From assembly GCF_040096075.1 (NCBI RefSeq), contig NZ_JBBMFJ010000003.1, positions 1-64,000 of the forward strand: a stretch of 64,000 bases of DNA. The letters run 5' to 3'. Every line of letters begins with the position of its first letter. Position 1 is the stretch's first letter. Positions 1 through 8,961 of this stretch are shown piece by piece. Both the position numbers and the translations under genes were made by a program. The stretch is from Brotaphodocola faecis. Lineage in GTDB: Bacteria > Bacillota > Clostridia > Lachnospirales > Lachnospiraceae. The notes under the pieces were generated by a model. That model saw nothing but the letters and a program-made list of their open reading frames with translations, searched no databases and was not told the DNA's origin.

Positions 1-85
1 AATGGGATTTTTGCCTGCAAGCCCATGTTTTCATACGGTCAGCGCAGTGAATGCGCAGACCTACTGAACAGTTACCTGTAATCAA

Positions 86-122
86 GTAAAAACTGCCTGC
101 AGGCCAGAGTCTGTCAGGCAGT
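86..122 (-). terminator. Hairpin, possible second terminator after tRNA-Thr
   Basis: ACTGCCTG (92-99) pairs with CAGGCAGT (115-122). On the minus strand the hairpin is followed by TTTTTAC. It lies beyond the tRNA terminator, or could end another transcript entering from the left. Confidence 0.5.
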
Positions 123-165
123 TCCTGTCTGATTAGGATGTCTTCACGTGTCTTCAGATTTTTAG

Positions 166-210
166 AAACAAAAAAGTCGAAAACCATTGATTTCCAAAGG
201 TTTTCGACTT
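166..210 (-). terminator. Rho-independent terminator of tRNA-Thr
   Basis: Perfect 12-bp stem AAGTCGAAAACC (174-185) with GGTTTTCGACTT (199-210). The A-tract on its left is a T-tract on the minus strand, immediately downstream of the tRNA gene. Confidence 0.85.
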
Positions 211-220
211 AAGATAAAAG

Positions 221-293
221 AGCTGCTGACGGGAATCGGACCCGTGACCTCCGCACTACCAATGCGACGCTCTACCGACTGAGCCACAGCAGC
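221..293 (-). tRNA. tRNA-Thr (anticodon GGU)
   Basis: The reverse complement folds as a full 73-nt cloverleaf: acceptor GCTGCTG/CAGCAGC, D-arm GCTC/GAGC, anticodon stem TCGCA/TGCGG with loop TTGGTAG giving anticodon GGT (258-260), and T-arm ACGGG/CCCGT with a TCCGATT loop. The 3' CCA is not encoded. It is transcribed divergently from glnS and followed by a strong terminator. Confidence 0.95.
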
Positions 294-466
294 GAACCTC
301 ATATAATATAGCATGGGGTTCTACAAATGTCAACACTATTTTCAAAAAAAGTTTAAAAAATTTTGGAAGCCATTTACCCCCTTTCCCATTTAAAGGAAAT
401 GTGTTATCATAAGTTATTATCATGCGGCCTGCAGAAGACGCCGCAAACAGTATGGAGGACTTCACG

Positions 467-2164
467 ATGGAAAAAGAAAAAGAAGTTTTAGAGACAGCGG
501 AAGAGAAAGAAGTTGTTTCCAAGAACTTTATTGAGCAGGAGATCGACAAAGATCTGGCTGAGGGTGTTTATAATCACGTTCAGACCCGTTTCCCGCCGGA
601 GCCGAACGGTTACCTGCATATCGGACATGCCAAGTCCATTTTATTAAACTACGGTCTTGCCCAGAAATACGGCGGCAAGTTCAATTTAAGATTTGATGAT
701 ACCAACCCGACCAAAGAGAAAACCGAGTTCGTCGAGTCCATTATGGCCGATGTCAAGTGGCTGGGGGCAGACTTTGAGGACAGACTGTTTTTCGCGTCCA
801 ACTACTTCCAGCAGATGTATGAGTGCGCGGTTCTCTTAATTAAGAAGGGAAAGGCTTTCGTCTGTGACCTGACTGCAGACCAGATCCGTGAGTACCGCGG
901 TGATTTCACCACTCCGGGTAAGGAGAGCCCATACCGCAACCGCAGCATCGAGGAGAACTTAAAGCTCTTCGAGGAGATGAAAGAGGGCAAGTATCAGGAC
1001 GGCGAGAAGGTGCTTCGCGCCAAGATTGACATGGCTTCCCCGAACATCAACATGAGAGATCCGGTTATTTATCGTGTGGCACACATGACTCATCACAATA
1101 CCGGTGACGCATGGTGCATTTACCCGATGTACGACTTTGCGCATCCGATTGAGGATGCCATTGAGCATATTACTCATTCCATCTGTACCCTGGAGTTTGA
1201 GGACCACCGTCCGCTGTACGACTGGGTCGTGCGCGAGTGCGAGTTTGAAAATCCGCCGCGCCAGATCGAGTTTGCAAAGCTGTACCTGACTAACGTCATC
1301 ACCGGTAAGCGTTACATCAAGAAGCTGGTAGAAGACGGTATCGTAGACGGCTGGGACGACCCGCGCCTGGTTTCCATCGCTGCACTGCGCAGACGTGGCT
1401 ATACCCCGGAGGCTATCCGCAAGTTTGTAGACCTGGTTGGCGTATCCAAAGCAAACAGTTCTGTTGACTACGCGATGCTGGAGTACTGCATCCGTGAGGA
1501 TCTGAAATTAAAGAAAGCCCGCATGATGGCAATCCTGGATCCGGTAAAACTGGTCATCGACAACTATCCGGAGGGCCAGACCGAGATGCTGGAGGTTCCG
1601 AACAACCTGGAGAATCCGGAGCTTGGCTCCCGTATGGTTCCGTTCGGCAGAGAACTCTACATCGAGCGCGAGGACTTCATGGAGGAGCCGCCGCGTAAAT
1701 ACTTCCGTCTGTTCCCGGGCAACGAGGTTCGCCTCATGAGCGCTTATTTCGTAACCTGTACCGGTTTTGAGAAAGACGAAAACGGCAATGTGACCGTAGT
1801 ACACGCTACCTATGATCCGGCTACCAAGAGCGGTTCCGGCTTCTGCGAGCGTAAGGTAAAGGGCACCATCCACTGGGTTGCAGCTGAGACTGCAAAGCAG
1901 GTTGAAGTTCGCCTGTACGAGAATATCGTAGATGAGGAGAAGGGCAAGTTAAATGAGGACGGAAGCCTCAACTTAAACCCGAATTCTCTCACCATCTTAA
2001 AGAATTGCTATGTGGAGCCGGCTCTTGCAGAGGCAAAGGCTTACGACAGCTTCCAGTTTGTCCGCAATGGTTTCTTCTGCGCAGACTGCAAGGACAGCAA
2101 GCCGGGCGAGCCGGTATTTAACCGGATCGTTTCCTTAAAGAGCTCCTTTAAGATCCAGAAATAA
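467..2164 (+). CDS. glnS: Glutamyl/glutaminyl-tRNA synthetase family, glutaminyl-tRNA synthetase
   Basis: Charges tRNA-Gln with glutamine in the cytosol (class Ic synthetase). The N-terminal Rossmann part carries PPEPNGYLHIGHAKSI with the HIGH signature and RFDDTNP, both typical of GlnRS; WDDPR and LRRRG follow, then an anticodon-binding beta-barrel ending in FFCADCKDS. The ATG at 467 is chosen because GGAGG lies 8-9 bases upstream; the frame stays open to 422 but has no better ribosome site. Length of about 565 aa fits the family. The KMSKS loop position reads ITGKR instead of the usual VMSKR, which deserves a look. The MocR-type gene starts 14 bases after the stop. Confidence 0.93.
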   Translation: MEKEKEVLETAEEKEVVSKNFIEQEIDKDLAEGVYNHVQTRFPPEPNGYLHIGHAKSILLNYGLAQKYGGKFNLRFDDTNPTKEKTEFVESIMADVKWLGADFEDRLFFASNYFQQMYECAVLLIKKGKAFVCDLTADQIREYRGDFTTPGKESPYRNRSIEENLKLFEEMKEGKYQDGEKVLRAKIDMASPNINMRDPVIYRVAHMTHHNTGDAWCIYPMYDFAHPIEDAIEHITHSICTLEFEDHRPLYDWVVRECEFENPPRQIEFAKLYLTNVITGKRYIKKLVEDGIVDGWDDPRLVSIAALRRRGYTPEAIRKFVDLVGVSKANSSVDYAMLEYCIREDLKLKKARMMAILDPVKLVIDNYPEGQTEMLEVPNNLENPELGSRMVPFGRELYIEREDFMEEPPRKYFRLFPGNEVRLMSAYFVTCTGFEKDENGNVTVVHATYDPATKSGSGFCERKVKGTIHWVAAETAKQVEVRLYENIVDEEKGKLNEDGSLNLNPNSLTILKNCYVEPALAEAKAYDSFQFVRNGFFCADCKDSKPGEPVFNRIVSLKSSFKIQK

Positions 2165-2178
2165 GATTAGGGGATGAG

Positions 2179-3582
2179 ATGATGGAACTTTTGATTCCGC
2201 TTGATTCCCGGTCAAAAAAACCACTGTATGAACAGATTTACTCCCATATCTGCGCGGAGATCCGGAGCGGCGCCTTAAAAGCGGGCGACCGTCTTCCCTC
2301 CACGCGGGTTCTGGCGGAGCATTTGAAAGTTAGCCGCAGCACAACGCAGATGGCCTATGACCAGCTGCTGGCCGAGGGATATATGGAAGCCCGGCCGTGC
2401 CGCGGCTATTTTGTCAGTCATCTGGAGGAACTGGTGGAGACCGGGTCTTCCGGCACTCTGGAGATGGAAACGACTTCGGAGCCGGATGCAGGGTGGCGTG
2501 TGGATTTTTCTCCGCGAGGCATTGATCTGGACAGCTTTCCTTATCATGTCTGGAGAAAGCTGAGCCGCAACACGCTGGTCGATGATAATAAAGAAATGTT
2601 TCATTCCGGAAACCATCAGGGGGAGCCGGGACTTCGGGAGGCCATCCGCAGTTATCTGCACTCGGCCCGCGGGGTTAACTGCAGCCCGGAGCAGATTATT
2701 GTGGGCGCGGGAAGTGAGTACCTGCTGATGCTGTTGTCCCAGATTTTAGAGGGAAAGCATGTGATCGCCATGGAGAATCCAACCTACAAACAGGCATACC
2801 GGGTGTTCCAGAGCCTTGGGTATGAGGTCTGTCCGGTGGAGATGGACGCAAACGGCATGGAGCCGGAGCTTCTGGCGAAGAGCGGGGCTAATGCGGCTTA
2901 TGTGATGCCTTCCCACCAGTTCCCGACGGGAATCGTCATGCCAGTAGGCCGCCGCCAGGAGCTATTAAAGTGGGCGGTGGAAACACCGGACCGCTATATC
3001 ATAGAAGATGATTACGACAGTGAATTCCGTTACCGTGGAAAACCAATTCCGGCGCTGCAGGGCATGGATCGGAGCGGACGGGTCATTTATCTGGGAACCT
3101 TTTCCAAATGTATTGCGCCGGCCATCCGTGTCAGCTATCTGGTGCTGCCGATGCAGCTGCTGGCACGTTACCGCAGCCAGACCTCCTTTTATGCATCCAC
3201 GGTGTCGCGCATCGATCAGAACATTCTGTACCAGTTTTTGTCGGGCGGCTATTTTGAGCGCCATTTAAACCGCATGCGCGCCATCTATAAAACCAAGCAT
3301 GATCTTCTGATGGAGCAGATCGAGCCACTCAGGGAACGGTTTGAAATCCGCGGGGAATACGCAGGCATTCACATTCTTCTGACCTCCCAAAAAGGAGAGT
3401 CGGAGGAAGAACTGATTCAGAAAGCAGCGGAAGCGGGCGTGAAGGTGTACGGACTGAGCAGTTACTTTATCCATCCGGAGCATGATCACCGGCCAGCCAC
3501 GGTAGTGCTGGGGTACGCGAGCTTAAGCGAAGCACAGATTATGGAAGGAGTACGGCTCCTTATGGAATGCTGGGGAGCATAA
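2179..3582 (+). CDS. MocR/PdxR-type GntR regulator with aminotransferase domain
   Basis: Transcription factor of the MocR group. An N-terminal GntR winged helix (about residues 10-75, with LPSTRVLAEHLKVSRSTTQMAYDQL) is fused to a fold-type-I PLP aminotransferase-like domain (about 110-467). The PLP-lysine neighbourhood is visible as YLGTFSKCIAPAIRVSYLV, with EDDYDSEFRY before it. Such proteins sense PLP or amino-compound ligands and usually control pyridoxal, GABA or taurine genes; the target here is unknown. It follows glnS by 14 bases and may be cotranscribed. ATGs at 2179 and 2182 are both possible starts. Confidence 0.88.
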   Translation: MMELLIPLDSRSKKPLYEQIYSHICAEIRSGALKAGDRLPSTRVLAEHLKVSRSTTQMAYDQLLAEGYMEARPCRGYFVSHLEELVETGSSGTLEMETTSEPDAGWRVDFSPRGIDLDSFPYHVWRKLSRNTLVDDNKEMFHSGNHQGEPGLREAIRSYLHSARGVNCSPEQIIVGAGSEYLLMLLSQILEGKHVIAMENPTYKQAYRVFQSLGYEVCPVEMDANGMEPELLAKSGANAAYVMPSHQFPTGIVMPVGRRQELLKWAVETPDRYIIEDDYDSEFRYRGKPIPALQGMDRSGRVIYLGTFSKCIAPAIRVSYLVLPMQLLARYRSQTSFYASTVSRIDQNILYQFLSGGYFERHLNRMRAIYKTKHDLLMEQIEPLRERFEIRGEYAGIHILLTSQKGESEEELIQKAAEAGVKVYGLSSYFIHPEHDHRPATVVLGYASLSEAQIMEGVRLLMECWGA

Positions 3583-3637
3583 CGTACTGAAGTCGGCAGG
3601 CATGCCCCGGCGCAAGAATGTGCATGGCAGCAAAAAA

Positions 3638-3678
3638 GAAGCAGGACACAGAGTTATGAGAACTCCGTGTTCTGCTTC
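3638..3678. terminator. Bidirectional terminator between convergent genes
   Basis: Near-perfect 18-bp stem (3638-3655 with 3661-3678) with a 5-base loop. An A-run on the left and T-rich bases on the right suit termination from both the regulator gene and the convergent Ala-rich gene. Confidence 0.85.
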
Positions 3679-3702
3679 TTTCCTGTTTCAACTGTTTTCG
3701 TT

Positions 3703-4317
3703 TTACGCTTCGGTATCGTCACTGACGGTGGTAGCGGAAGCTTCTTCGACTGCGTTTTCCTCAGATGTAGCCTCTTTTTCTTCCACCGGTTTATCCTCCG
3801 GGGTGATATCCTCTGCTTTGTCAGTGGCTTCGGCCAGTTTCTCTGTGGTCTCTTCCACGGCGTCGGAGACGGTTTCTGCTGCGCTCTCCATGGCATCAGC
3901 TGTTTTGATGACAGCGTCCTCCACAGCACTTTCTGCCTTTTCTACGGTATCCTCCGCAACAACGGTGGCCTTCTGTGCGCCGTCCCTTGCAACGCTGACT
4001 GCTTCACGGGTGTTGTCTGCCACGATGGCAGCAGCATCCTTTACCATATTCTTTGCGGCGCTGGCAGCATCCTTTGCGGCGTTCATCATGTCGCCTGCGG
4101 CTACCAGAAATTCGTCCTTGTCTGCGTGAAGGGAAACATAATTGCGGCTCATGGTGCTGTCCGGCACTTCGGTGTCGTCTTCATCCTCAAAATCGTGGAA
4201 GTCTTCATCCAGTTCCTTATTAAAAGACCGGTATTTCGTCAGGTAAGAAATGCCGGCTGCAGCAGCGCCTGCAATGGTTAAGAGGGCTGCCAGTTTTCCA
4301 AAAGCTTTTTTTGCCAT
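3703..4317 (-). CDS. Ala/Glu-rich membrane-anchored protein of unknown function
   Basis: No family recognised. The N-terminus has one hydrophobic segment (about residues 7-25, LAALLTIAGAAAAGISYL), then an acidic stretch (ELDEDFHDFEDEDDTE), then about 130 residues of Ala/Val/Glu/Lys-rich repeats such as AKDAASAAKNMVKDAA and VEKAESAVEDAV. These look like amphipathic or coiled-coil helices of the YtxH or apolipoprotein-like type. Composition suggests an envelope-associated helical stalk. It converges on the MocR gene, with a shared terminator between them. The function is inferred only loosely. Confidence 0.7.
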   Translation of the reverse strand: MAKKAFGKLAALLTIAGAAAAGISYLTKYRSFNKELDEDFHDFEDEDDTEVPDSTMSRNYVSLHADKDEFLVAAGDMMNAAKDAASAAKNMVKDAAAIVADNTREAVSVARDGAQKATVVAEDTVEKAESAVEDAVIKTADAMESAAETVSDAVEETTEKLAEATDKAEDITPEDKPVEEKEATSEENAVEEASATTVSDDTEA

Positions 4318-4447
4318 ACCCCTGTACTCCTTTCTTTGAACATTCGCTGTGGGTCCATTCCCGGCAGTTACGAATATTCTTTATAAAAGTAATTTTAATA
4401 CGAAGAGAGTAAAAAAGAAAGGGGAAAGTTATAAAAAATAGATAAAA

Positions 4448-4474
4448 TTAGCACTCAACTATTGACAGTGCTAA
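4448..4474. promoter_or_regulatory. CIRCE operator (HrcA binding site)
   Basis: TTAGCACTC, 9 spacer bases, then CAGTGCTAA. This is the CIRCE consensus with one mismatch in the right arm. It overlaps the -35 region of the groESL promoter, so HrcA repression of this operon is expected. Confidence 0.93.
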
Positions 4475-4490
4475 CAACTCGTGCTATAAA
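4462..4490 (+). promoter_or_regulatory. groESL promoter (sigma-A type)
   Basis: TTGACA at 4462-4467 and TATAAA at 4485-4490 with a 17-bp spacer. The -35 box lies inside the CIRCE element, which explains repression by HrcA. A leader of roughly 105 bases follows. Confidence 0.85.
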
Positions 4491-4601
4491 TGGTAATGTA
4501 CATCAGAGAGGGGATTTTAAGAACCCCTTAAATAAAGAAAAGTTTCGTTCACCGTGTGTGGACCGCAACGAAAAAAGATTCGATGTAAGGAGGAGTTATC
4601 C

Positions 4602-4886
4602 ATGAAATTAGTACCGTTATTTGATCGGGTTGTATTAAAGCAGCTTGTGGCAGAGGAAACTACCAAATCTGGTATCGTACTTCCGGGCCAGGCAAAAGAG
4701 AAACCGCAGCAGGCAGAGGTAGTAGCAGTAGGTCCTGGCGGTGTGGTTGACGGCAAAGAAATCACCATGCAGGTAAAGCCGGGTGATAAGGTTATCTACT
4801 CCAAGTACTCCGGAACCGAGGTAGAGGTTGAGGACGAGAAATACGTTGTCGTAAAGCAGAACGACATTCTGGCAGTAATCGAGTAA
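4602..4886 (+). CDS. groS: Co-chaperonin GroES
   Basis: Ring lid for GroEL in ATP-dependent protein folding. The 94-aa length is standard. It begins MKLVPLFDRVVLK and has the mobile-loop region KSGIVLPGQAKEKPQ and the C-terminal VVKQNDILAVIE. The ATG at 4602 is chosen over the upstream frame opening because AAGGAGGAG sits 8 bases before it. First gene of the HrcA/CIRCE operon, 39 bases before groL. Confidence 0.97.
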   Translation: MKLVPLFDRVVLKQLVAEETTKSGIVLPGQAKEKPQQAEVVAVGPGGVVDGKEITMQVKPGDKVIYSKYSGTEVEVEDEKYVVVKQNDILAVIE

Positions 4887-4925
4887 TACATCGCATATAT
4901 TATAGAAACTGGAGGAATTTGAATC

Positions 4926-6548
4926 ATGGCAAAGCAGATTAAATATGGCGTAGAAGCCAGAAAAGCCCTGGAAGCAGGCGTAAATCAGTTGGCAGATACT
5001 GTTCGTGTAACCCTTGGACCGAAAGGAAGAAACGTAGTTCTTGACAAGTCCTTCGGCGCTCCGCTCATCACCAACGATGGTGTGACCATCGCAAAAGAGA
5101 TCGAGCTGGAAGATCCGTTTGAGAACATGGGCGCACAGCTGGTAAAGGAAGTTGCTACCAAGACCAACGATGTCGCTGGTGATGGTACCACCACCGCAAC
5201 CGTTCTGGCACAGGCTATGATCAACGAAGGTATGAAGAACCTGGCAGCAGGCGCTAACCCGATCGTATTAAGAAAGGGTATGAAGAAAGCAACCGAGGCT
5301 GCTGTTGAGGCTATCGCAAAGATGAGCCAGCCGATCTCCGGACGTGAGAGCATTGCGCGTGTTGCATCTATTTCCGCAGCAGACGATGAGGTTGGCGAGA
5401 TGGTAGCAGACGCTATGGAGAAGGTTTCCAAAGACGGCGTTATCACCATCGAGGAGTCCAAGACCATGAAGACCGAGCTTGATCTGGTAGAAGGTATGCA
5501 GTTCGACCGTGGTTATGTATCCGCTTACATGTGCACCGATATGGATAAGATGGAAGCAAATCTGGACGATCCGTACATCCTCATTACCGATAAGAAGATT
5601 TCCAACATTCAGGAGATCCTTCCGGTTCTGGAGCAGATCGTACAGTCCGGTTCCAAACTGCTGATCGTAGCAGAGGATATCGAGGGCGAGGCACTGACCA
5701 CCTTAATCGTCAACAAGTTAAGAGGAACCTTCACCGTTGTTGGTGTTAAGGCACCGGGCTACGGCGACAGAAGAAAAGAGATGTTAAAAGACCTGGCTAT
5801 CCTGACCGGCGGTACCGTTATCTCCGAGGAGCTTGGCCTGGAACTGAAAGATACCACCATGGAGCAGCTTGGTCGTGCGAAATCTGTTAAGGTACAGAAA
5901 GAGAACACCATCATCGTGGATGGCTGCGGCAACAAGGACGAGATCGCAGCAAGAGTTGCCCAGATCCGTGCCCAGATCGCAGAGACCACCTCTGAGTTCG
6001 ACAAAGAGAAACTGCAGGAGCGTCTTGCAAAACTGGCAGGCGGCGTAGCAGTTGTACGTGTCGGCGCAGCAACCGAGACCGAAATGAAAGAAGCAAAACT
6101 CCGTATGGAGGATGCACTGTCTGCAGCAAGAGCAGCGGTTGAGGAAGGTATCATCGCAGGCGGCGGTTCCGCATATGTACACGTAACCCAGGAGATCAAG
6201 TCTGTTGTAGACGCTCTTGAGGGCGATGAGAAGACCGGCGGTAAGATCATCCTGAAAGCTCTGGAGGCTCCGCTGTTCCACATCTCCGCAAACGCAGGTC
6301 TGGAAGGCTCCGTTATCATCAACAAGGTGAAAGAGTCTCCAGTAGGCTATGGTTTTGATGCATACAAGGAAGAGTATGTAGATATGATCAAGGCTGGTAT
6401 TCTTGATCCGGCTAAGGTAACCAGAAGCGCACTGCAGAACGCAACCAGCGTAGCATCCACCCTTCTGACCACCGAGTCCGTAGTAGCCAACATCAAAGAA
6501 GAAACCCCGGCAATGCCAGCAGGCGGCGGCATGGGCGGAATGATGTAG
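4926..6548 (+). CDS. groL: Chaperonin GroEL
   Basis: ATP-dependent 60-kDa chaperonin, 540 aa. The family hallmarks are present: VRVTLGPKGRNVVLDK, the ATP-binding GDGTTTATVLAQ, and a C-terminal Gly-Met tail GGGMGGMM. It starts 39 bases after groS behind GGAGG and is followed by a strong terminator, so the two genes form a simple operon under CIRCE control. Confidence 0.98.
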   Translation: MAKQIKYGVEARKALEAGVNQLADTVRVTLGPKGRNVVLDKSFGAPLITNDGVTIAKEIELEDPFENMGAQLVKEVATKTNDVAGDGTTTATVLAQAMINEGMKNLAAGANPIVLRKGMKKATEAAVEAIAKMSQPISGRESIARVASISAADDEVGEMVADAMEKVSKDGVITIEESKTMKTELDLVEGMQFDRGYVSAYMCTDMDKMEANLDDPYILITDKKISNIQEILPVLEQIVQSGSKLLIVAEDIEGEALTTLIVNKLRGTFTVVGVKAPGYGDRRKEMLKDLAILTGGTVISEELGLELKDTTMEQLGRAKSVKVQKENTIIVDGCGNKDEIAARVAQIRAQIAETTSEFDKEKLQERLAKLAGGVAVVRVGAATETEMKEAKLRMEDALSAARAAVEEGIIAGGGSAYVHVTQEIKSVVDALEGDEKTGGKIILKALEAPLFHISANAGLEGSVIINKVKESPVGYGFDAYKEEYVDMIKAGILDPAKVTRSALQNATSVASTLLTTESVVANIKEETPAMPAGGGMGGMM

Positions 6549-6605
6549 TGAGCGCGGGGTTCACGAGTTTACCTCGGCAGGCAACACCCCAATCCAACAA
6601 ACTCA

Positions 6606-6648
6606 CAGGCGAAATCACCCCATCGGGGCGGTTTCGCCTGCTTTTTTT
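6606..6648 (+). terminator. groESL terminator
   Basis: CAGGCGAAA (6606-6614) pairs with TTTCGCCTG (6632-6640), an inner CCCC/GGGG stem extends it, and CTTTTTTT follows. Confidence 0.9.
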
Positions 6649-6687
6649 GAACAAAAATATACGCGGACAATTTCCTTACAGAAGTAT

Positions 6688-6716
6688 TTGACAAGCGGAC
6701 AGAAATTTGCTACAAT
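6688..6716 (+). promoter_or_regulatory. guaB promoter
   Basis: TTGACA (6688-6693), 17-bp spacer, TACAAT (6711-6716). The leader of about 115 bases contains a small inverted repeat ATTAG/CTAAT at 6757-6771 that might be an operator. I do not recognise a purine riboswitch in it. Confidence 0.8.
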
Positions 6717-6837
6717 ATGCAATTAATAAGTCCAATAGATCTAACGACATCGAAATATTAGTTGCGCTAATAATGAAAACACGATTGTCATGGAATCTTT
6801 ATGAACACAAAAACCAAAGAAAGAGAGGAAACGAATA

Positions 6838-8292
6838 ATGGGTACAATTATTGGTGAGGGCATTACGTTTGACGATGTGCTCCTGGTGCCGGCTTATTCC
6901 CAGGTTATTCCGAATCAGGTAGATTTAACCACTTATCTGACCAAGAAGATCAAACTGAACATTCCGCTTATGAGTGCGGGCATGGATACCGTTACAGAAC
7001 ACCGTATGGCAATTGCCATGGCGCGTCAGGGTGGTATTGGTATCATTCACAAAAACATGTCAATTGAAGCGCAGGCAGAGGAAGTAGACAAGGTAAAACG
7101 TTCAGAGAATGGTGTCATCACGGATCCGTTTTTCCTCTCCCCGGAGCATACCTTAAAGGACGCAGACGAGCTTATGGCGAAGTTCCGCATCTCCGGTGTG
7201 CCGATCACAGAGGGTCGCAAGCTGGTTGGTATCATCACCAACCGTGATTTAAAATTTGAGGAGGATTTCTCCAAGAAGATCAAGGAGTGCATGACTTCCG
7301 AGCATCTGGTTACCGCCAAAGAGGGCATCACCCTTATGGAAGCAAAACGCATTCTGGCTAAGGCAAGAGTCGAGAAACTTCCGATTGTAGATGATGACTT
7401 CAACTTAAAGGGACTCATCACCATCAAGGATATTGAGAAACAGATCAAATATCCGCTGTCCGCAAAGGACGAACAGGGACGCCTGCTCTGCGGCGCTGCT
7501 GTTGGTATTACTGCCAATGTTCTGGACCGTGTGGAAGCACTGGTGAAGGCTCATGTCGATGTTGTTGTTCTGGATTCCGCTCATGGACATTCCGAGAATG
7601 TTCTGCGCTGTGTCAGAATGATCAAGGAAGCTTATCCGGATCTTCAGGTTATCGCAGGTAACGTGGCAACCGGTGAAGCAACCAAAGCCCTGATTGAGGC
7701 TGGTGTTGATGCAGTTAAGGTTGGTATCGGACCTGGTTCCATCTGTACCACCCGTGTCGTTGCAGGTATCGGTGTTCCGCAGATCACCGCTGTTATGGAC
7801 TGCTACGCAGTCGCAAAAGAGTACGGCATCCCGATCATCGCAGATGGCGGTATCAAGTACTCCGGAGACATCACCAAGGCCATCGCAGCAGGCGGCAATG
7901 TCTGCATGATGGGAAGCATGTTCGCCGGATGTGACGAGAGCCCGGGAACCTTCGAGCTGTATCAGGGAAGAAAATACAAGGTTTACCGTGGTATGGGTTC
8001 CATCGCAGCCATGGAGAACGGAAGTAAGGACCGTTACTTCCAGTCCGACGCGAAGAAGCTGGTTCCGGAAGGCGTTGAGGGCCGTGTGGCATACAAGGGC
8101 ATGGTAGAGGATACCGTATTCCAGATGCTTGGCGGACTTCGTTCCGGTATGGGCTACTGTGGAGCAAAAGACATCCCGACCTTACAGGAGACCGGACGTT
8201 TCGTAAAGATTTCCGCAGCATCCTTAAAAGAGAGCCATCCGCATGATATCCACATCACCAAAGAGGCTCCGAATTACAGCGTAGACGAATAA
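6838..8292 (+). CDS. guaB: IMP dehydrogenase
   Basis: Oxidises IMP to XMP, the first committed step of GMP synthesis; guaA in this window carries out the next step. 484 aa. The (beta/alpha)8 barrel is interrupted by a CBS pair (about residues 95-210, with LKDADELMAKFRISGVPI and LMEAKRILAKARVEKLPIVD). The catalytic loop GPGSICTTR has Cys303, followed by phosphate-binding IADGGIKYSGD and the flap YRGMGS. AGAGAGGAAAC precedes the ATG. Confidence 0.97.
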   Translation: MGTIIGEGITFDDVLLVPAYSQVIPNQVDLTTYLTKKIKLNIPLMSAGMDTVTEHRMAIAMARQGGIGIIHKNMSIEAQAEEVDKVKRSENGVITDPFFLSPEHTLKDADELMAKFRISGVPITEGRKLVGIITNRDLKFEEDFSKKIKECMTSEHLVTAKEGITLMEAKRILAKARVEKLPIVDDDFNLKGLITIKDIEKQIKYPLSAKDEQGRLLCGAAVGITANVLDRVEALVKAHVDVVVLDSAHGHSENVLRCVRMIKEAYPDLQVIAGNVATGEATKALIEAGVDAVKVGIGPGSICTTRVVAGIGVPQITAVMDCYAVAKEYGIPIIADGGIKYSGDITKAIAAGGNVCMMGSMFAGCDESPGTFELYQGRKYKVYRGMGSIAAMENGSKDRYFQSDAKKLVPEGVEGRVAYKGMVEDTVFQMLGGLRSGMGYCGAKDIPTLQETGRFVKISAASLKESHPHDIHITKEAPNYSVDE

Positions 8293-8297
8293 AAGAC

Positions 8298-8327
8298 CGT
8301 GTAACTGTGAGGGTACTGAACAGTTAC
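8298..8327. repeat. Small hairpin containing a dispersed 14-mer
   Basis: GTAACTGT and ACAGTTAC form a short stem just after guaB. The right half, TACTGAACAGTTAC (8314-8327), is identical to bases 62-75 at the left edge of the window. A dispersed intergenic repeat is likely; its function is unknown. Confidence 0.45.
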
Positions 8328-8362
8328 AAGACCGTTACAAAACAGACAAAATAAGTTGTGAG

Positions 8363-8394
8363 AATACCGCCGTGTTTTACATGGCGGTATTTTT
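8363..8394 (+). terminator. guaB terminator
   Basis: Perfect 9-bp stem AATACCGCC (8363-8371) with GGCGGTATT (8383-8391), running into a T-rich tail. Confidence 0.88.
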
Positions 8395-8514
8395 GTGTTA
8401 TACTGAAAATATAGGAAAAAATGCGTCTTGAACGGTGGCATTGACAGAATAATTATGGTACAATGTAACGAGCTGACGAACAGCGGACGCAAAAAGAAAA
8501 TGGAGAACGACTTT

Positions 8515-8961
8515 ATGCTCAATGAAGACAAAATCAAACTGATGACAGGAATTGCCCTGTTTGAAAAGCGGGAGGGAAAACATATTTTTCCGGCGAACCG
8601 TTATTTCCGCAGTGATTATATCAGCGGACGCATACTGCGCTCCTTTTTTGCTTATACCGTATGCTTCATTTTATGCGCGCTCATGTGGGTGCTTTACAGC
8701 ATGGAGCGTCTTTTAAATGTAATGGAACTGGATGAGGTTGTCGGCGCAGCCAAAGCAGGCGCGGCTTTGTATGTGGCCGGTCTGGTGCTGTATCTCATCA
8801 TCACCTGGATTGTCAGCAGCAAACGCTACGAATACGCAAGGCGTGGCATGCGGGTCTACATCGCAAAGCTGAAACGGCTGGAGAAACGCTACGACGTTCA
8901 GAGCCGGACCAGAGAACTGACAAAGGAGGGCAGCCGCTATGATGATGTTTCTCGTGCTTAA
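8515..8961 (+). CDS. Small two-TM membrane protein, unknown function
   Basis: No family recognised. About 148 aa. Two predicted membrane segments (FFAYTVCFILCALMWVLYS and ALYVAGLVLYLIITWIV) are followed by a basic helical tail rich in Arg/Lys (RRGMRVYIAKLKRLEKRY). The ATG at 8515 is preferred because GGAGAA precedes it by about 9 bases; in-frame ATGs upstream lack a good site. It overlaps the next membrane gene by 23 bases and sits upstream of cdaA, so a link to envelope or c-di-AMP physiology is possible but unproven. Confidence 0.68.
   Translation: MLNEDKIKLMTGIALFEKREGKHIFPANRYFRSDYISGRILRSFFAYTVCFILCALMWVLYSMERLLNVMELDEVVGAAKAGAALYVAGLVLYLIITWIVSSKRYEYARRGMRVYIAKLKRLEKRYDVQSRTRELTKEGSRYDDVSRA

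Larger units (their letters stand above)
1..220. other. Intergenic region, no gene seen
   Basis: I see no coding region here. The stretch holds two hairpins that read as terminators on the minus strand (listed separately) and a 14-base sequence at 62-75, TACTGAACAGTTAC, which recurs downstream of guaB at 8314-8327. Confidence 0.5.

Noticed and set aside
4985..6532. Several minus-strand ORFs opposite groEL (160, 188, 165 and 61 aa)
   Set aside because: Shadow frames of a highly biased coding gene; no ribosome sites, no recognisable protein features.
6717..6837. Purine riboswitch in the guaB leader (and likewise before guaA)
   Set aside because: The conserved three-way junction bases and loop-loop pairing partners are not visible; only a short inverted repeat is seen.
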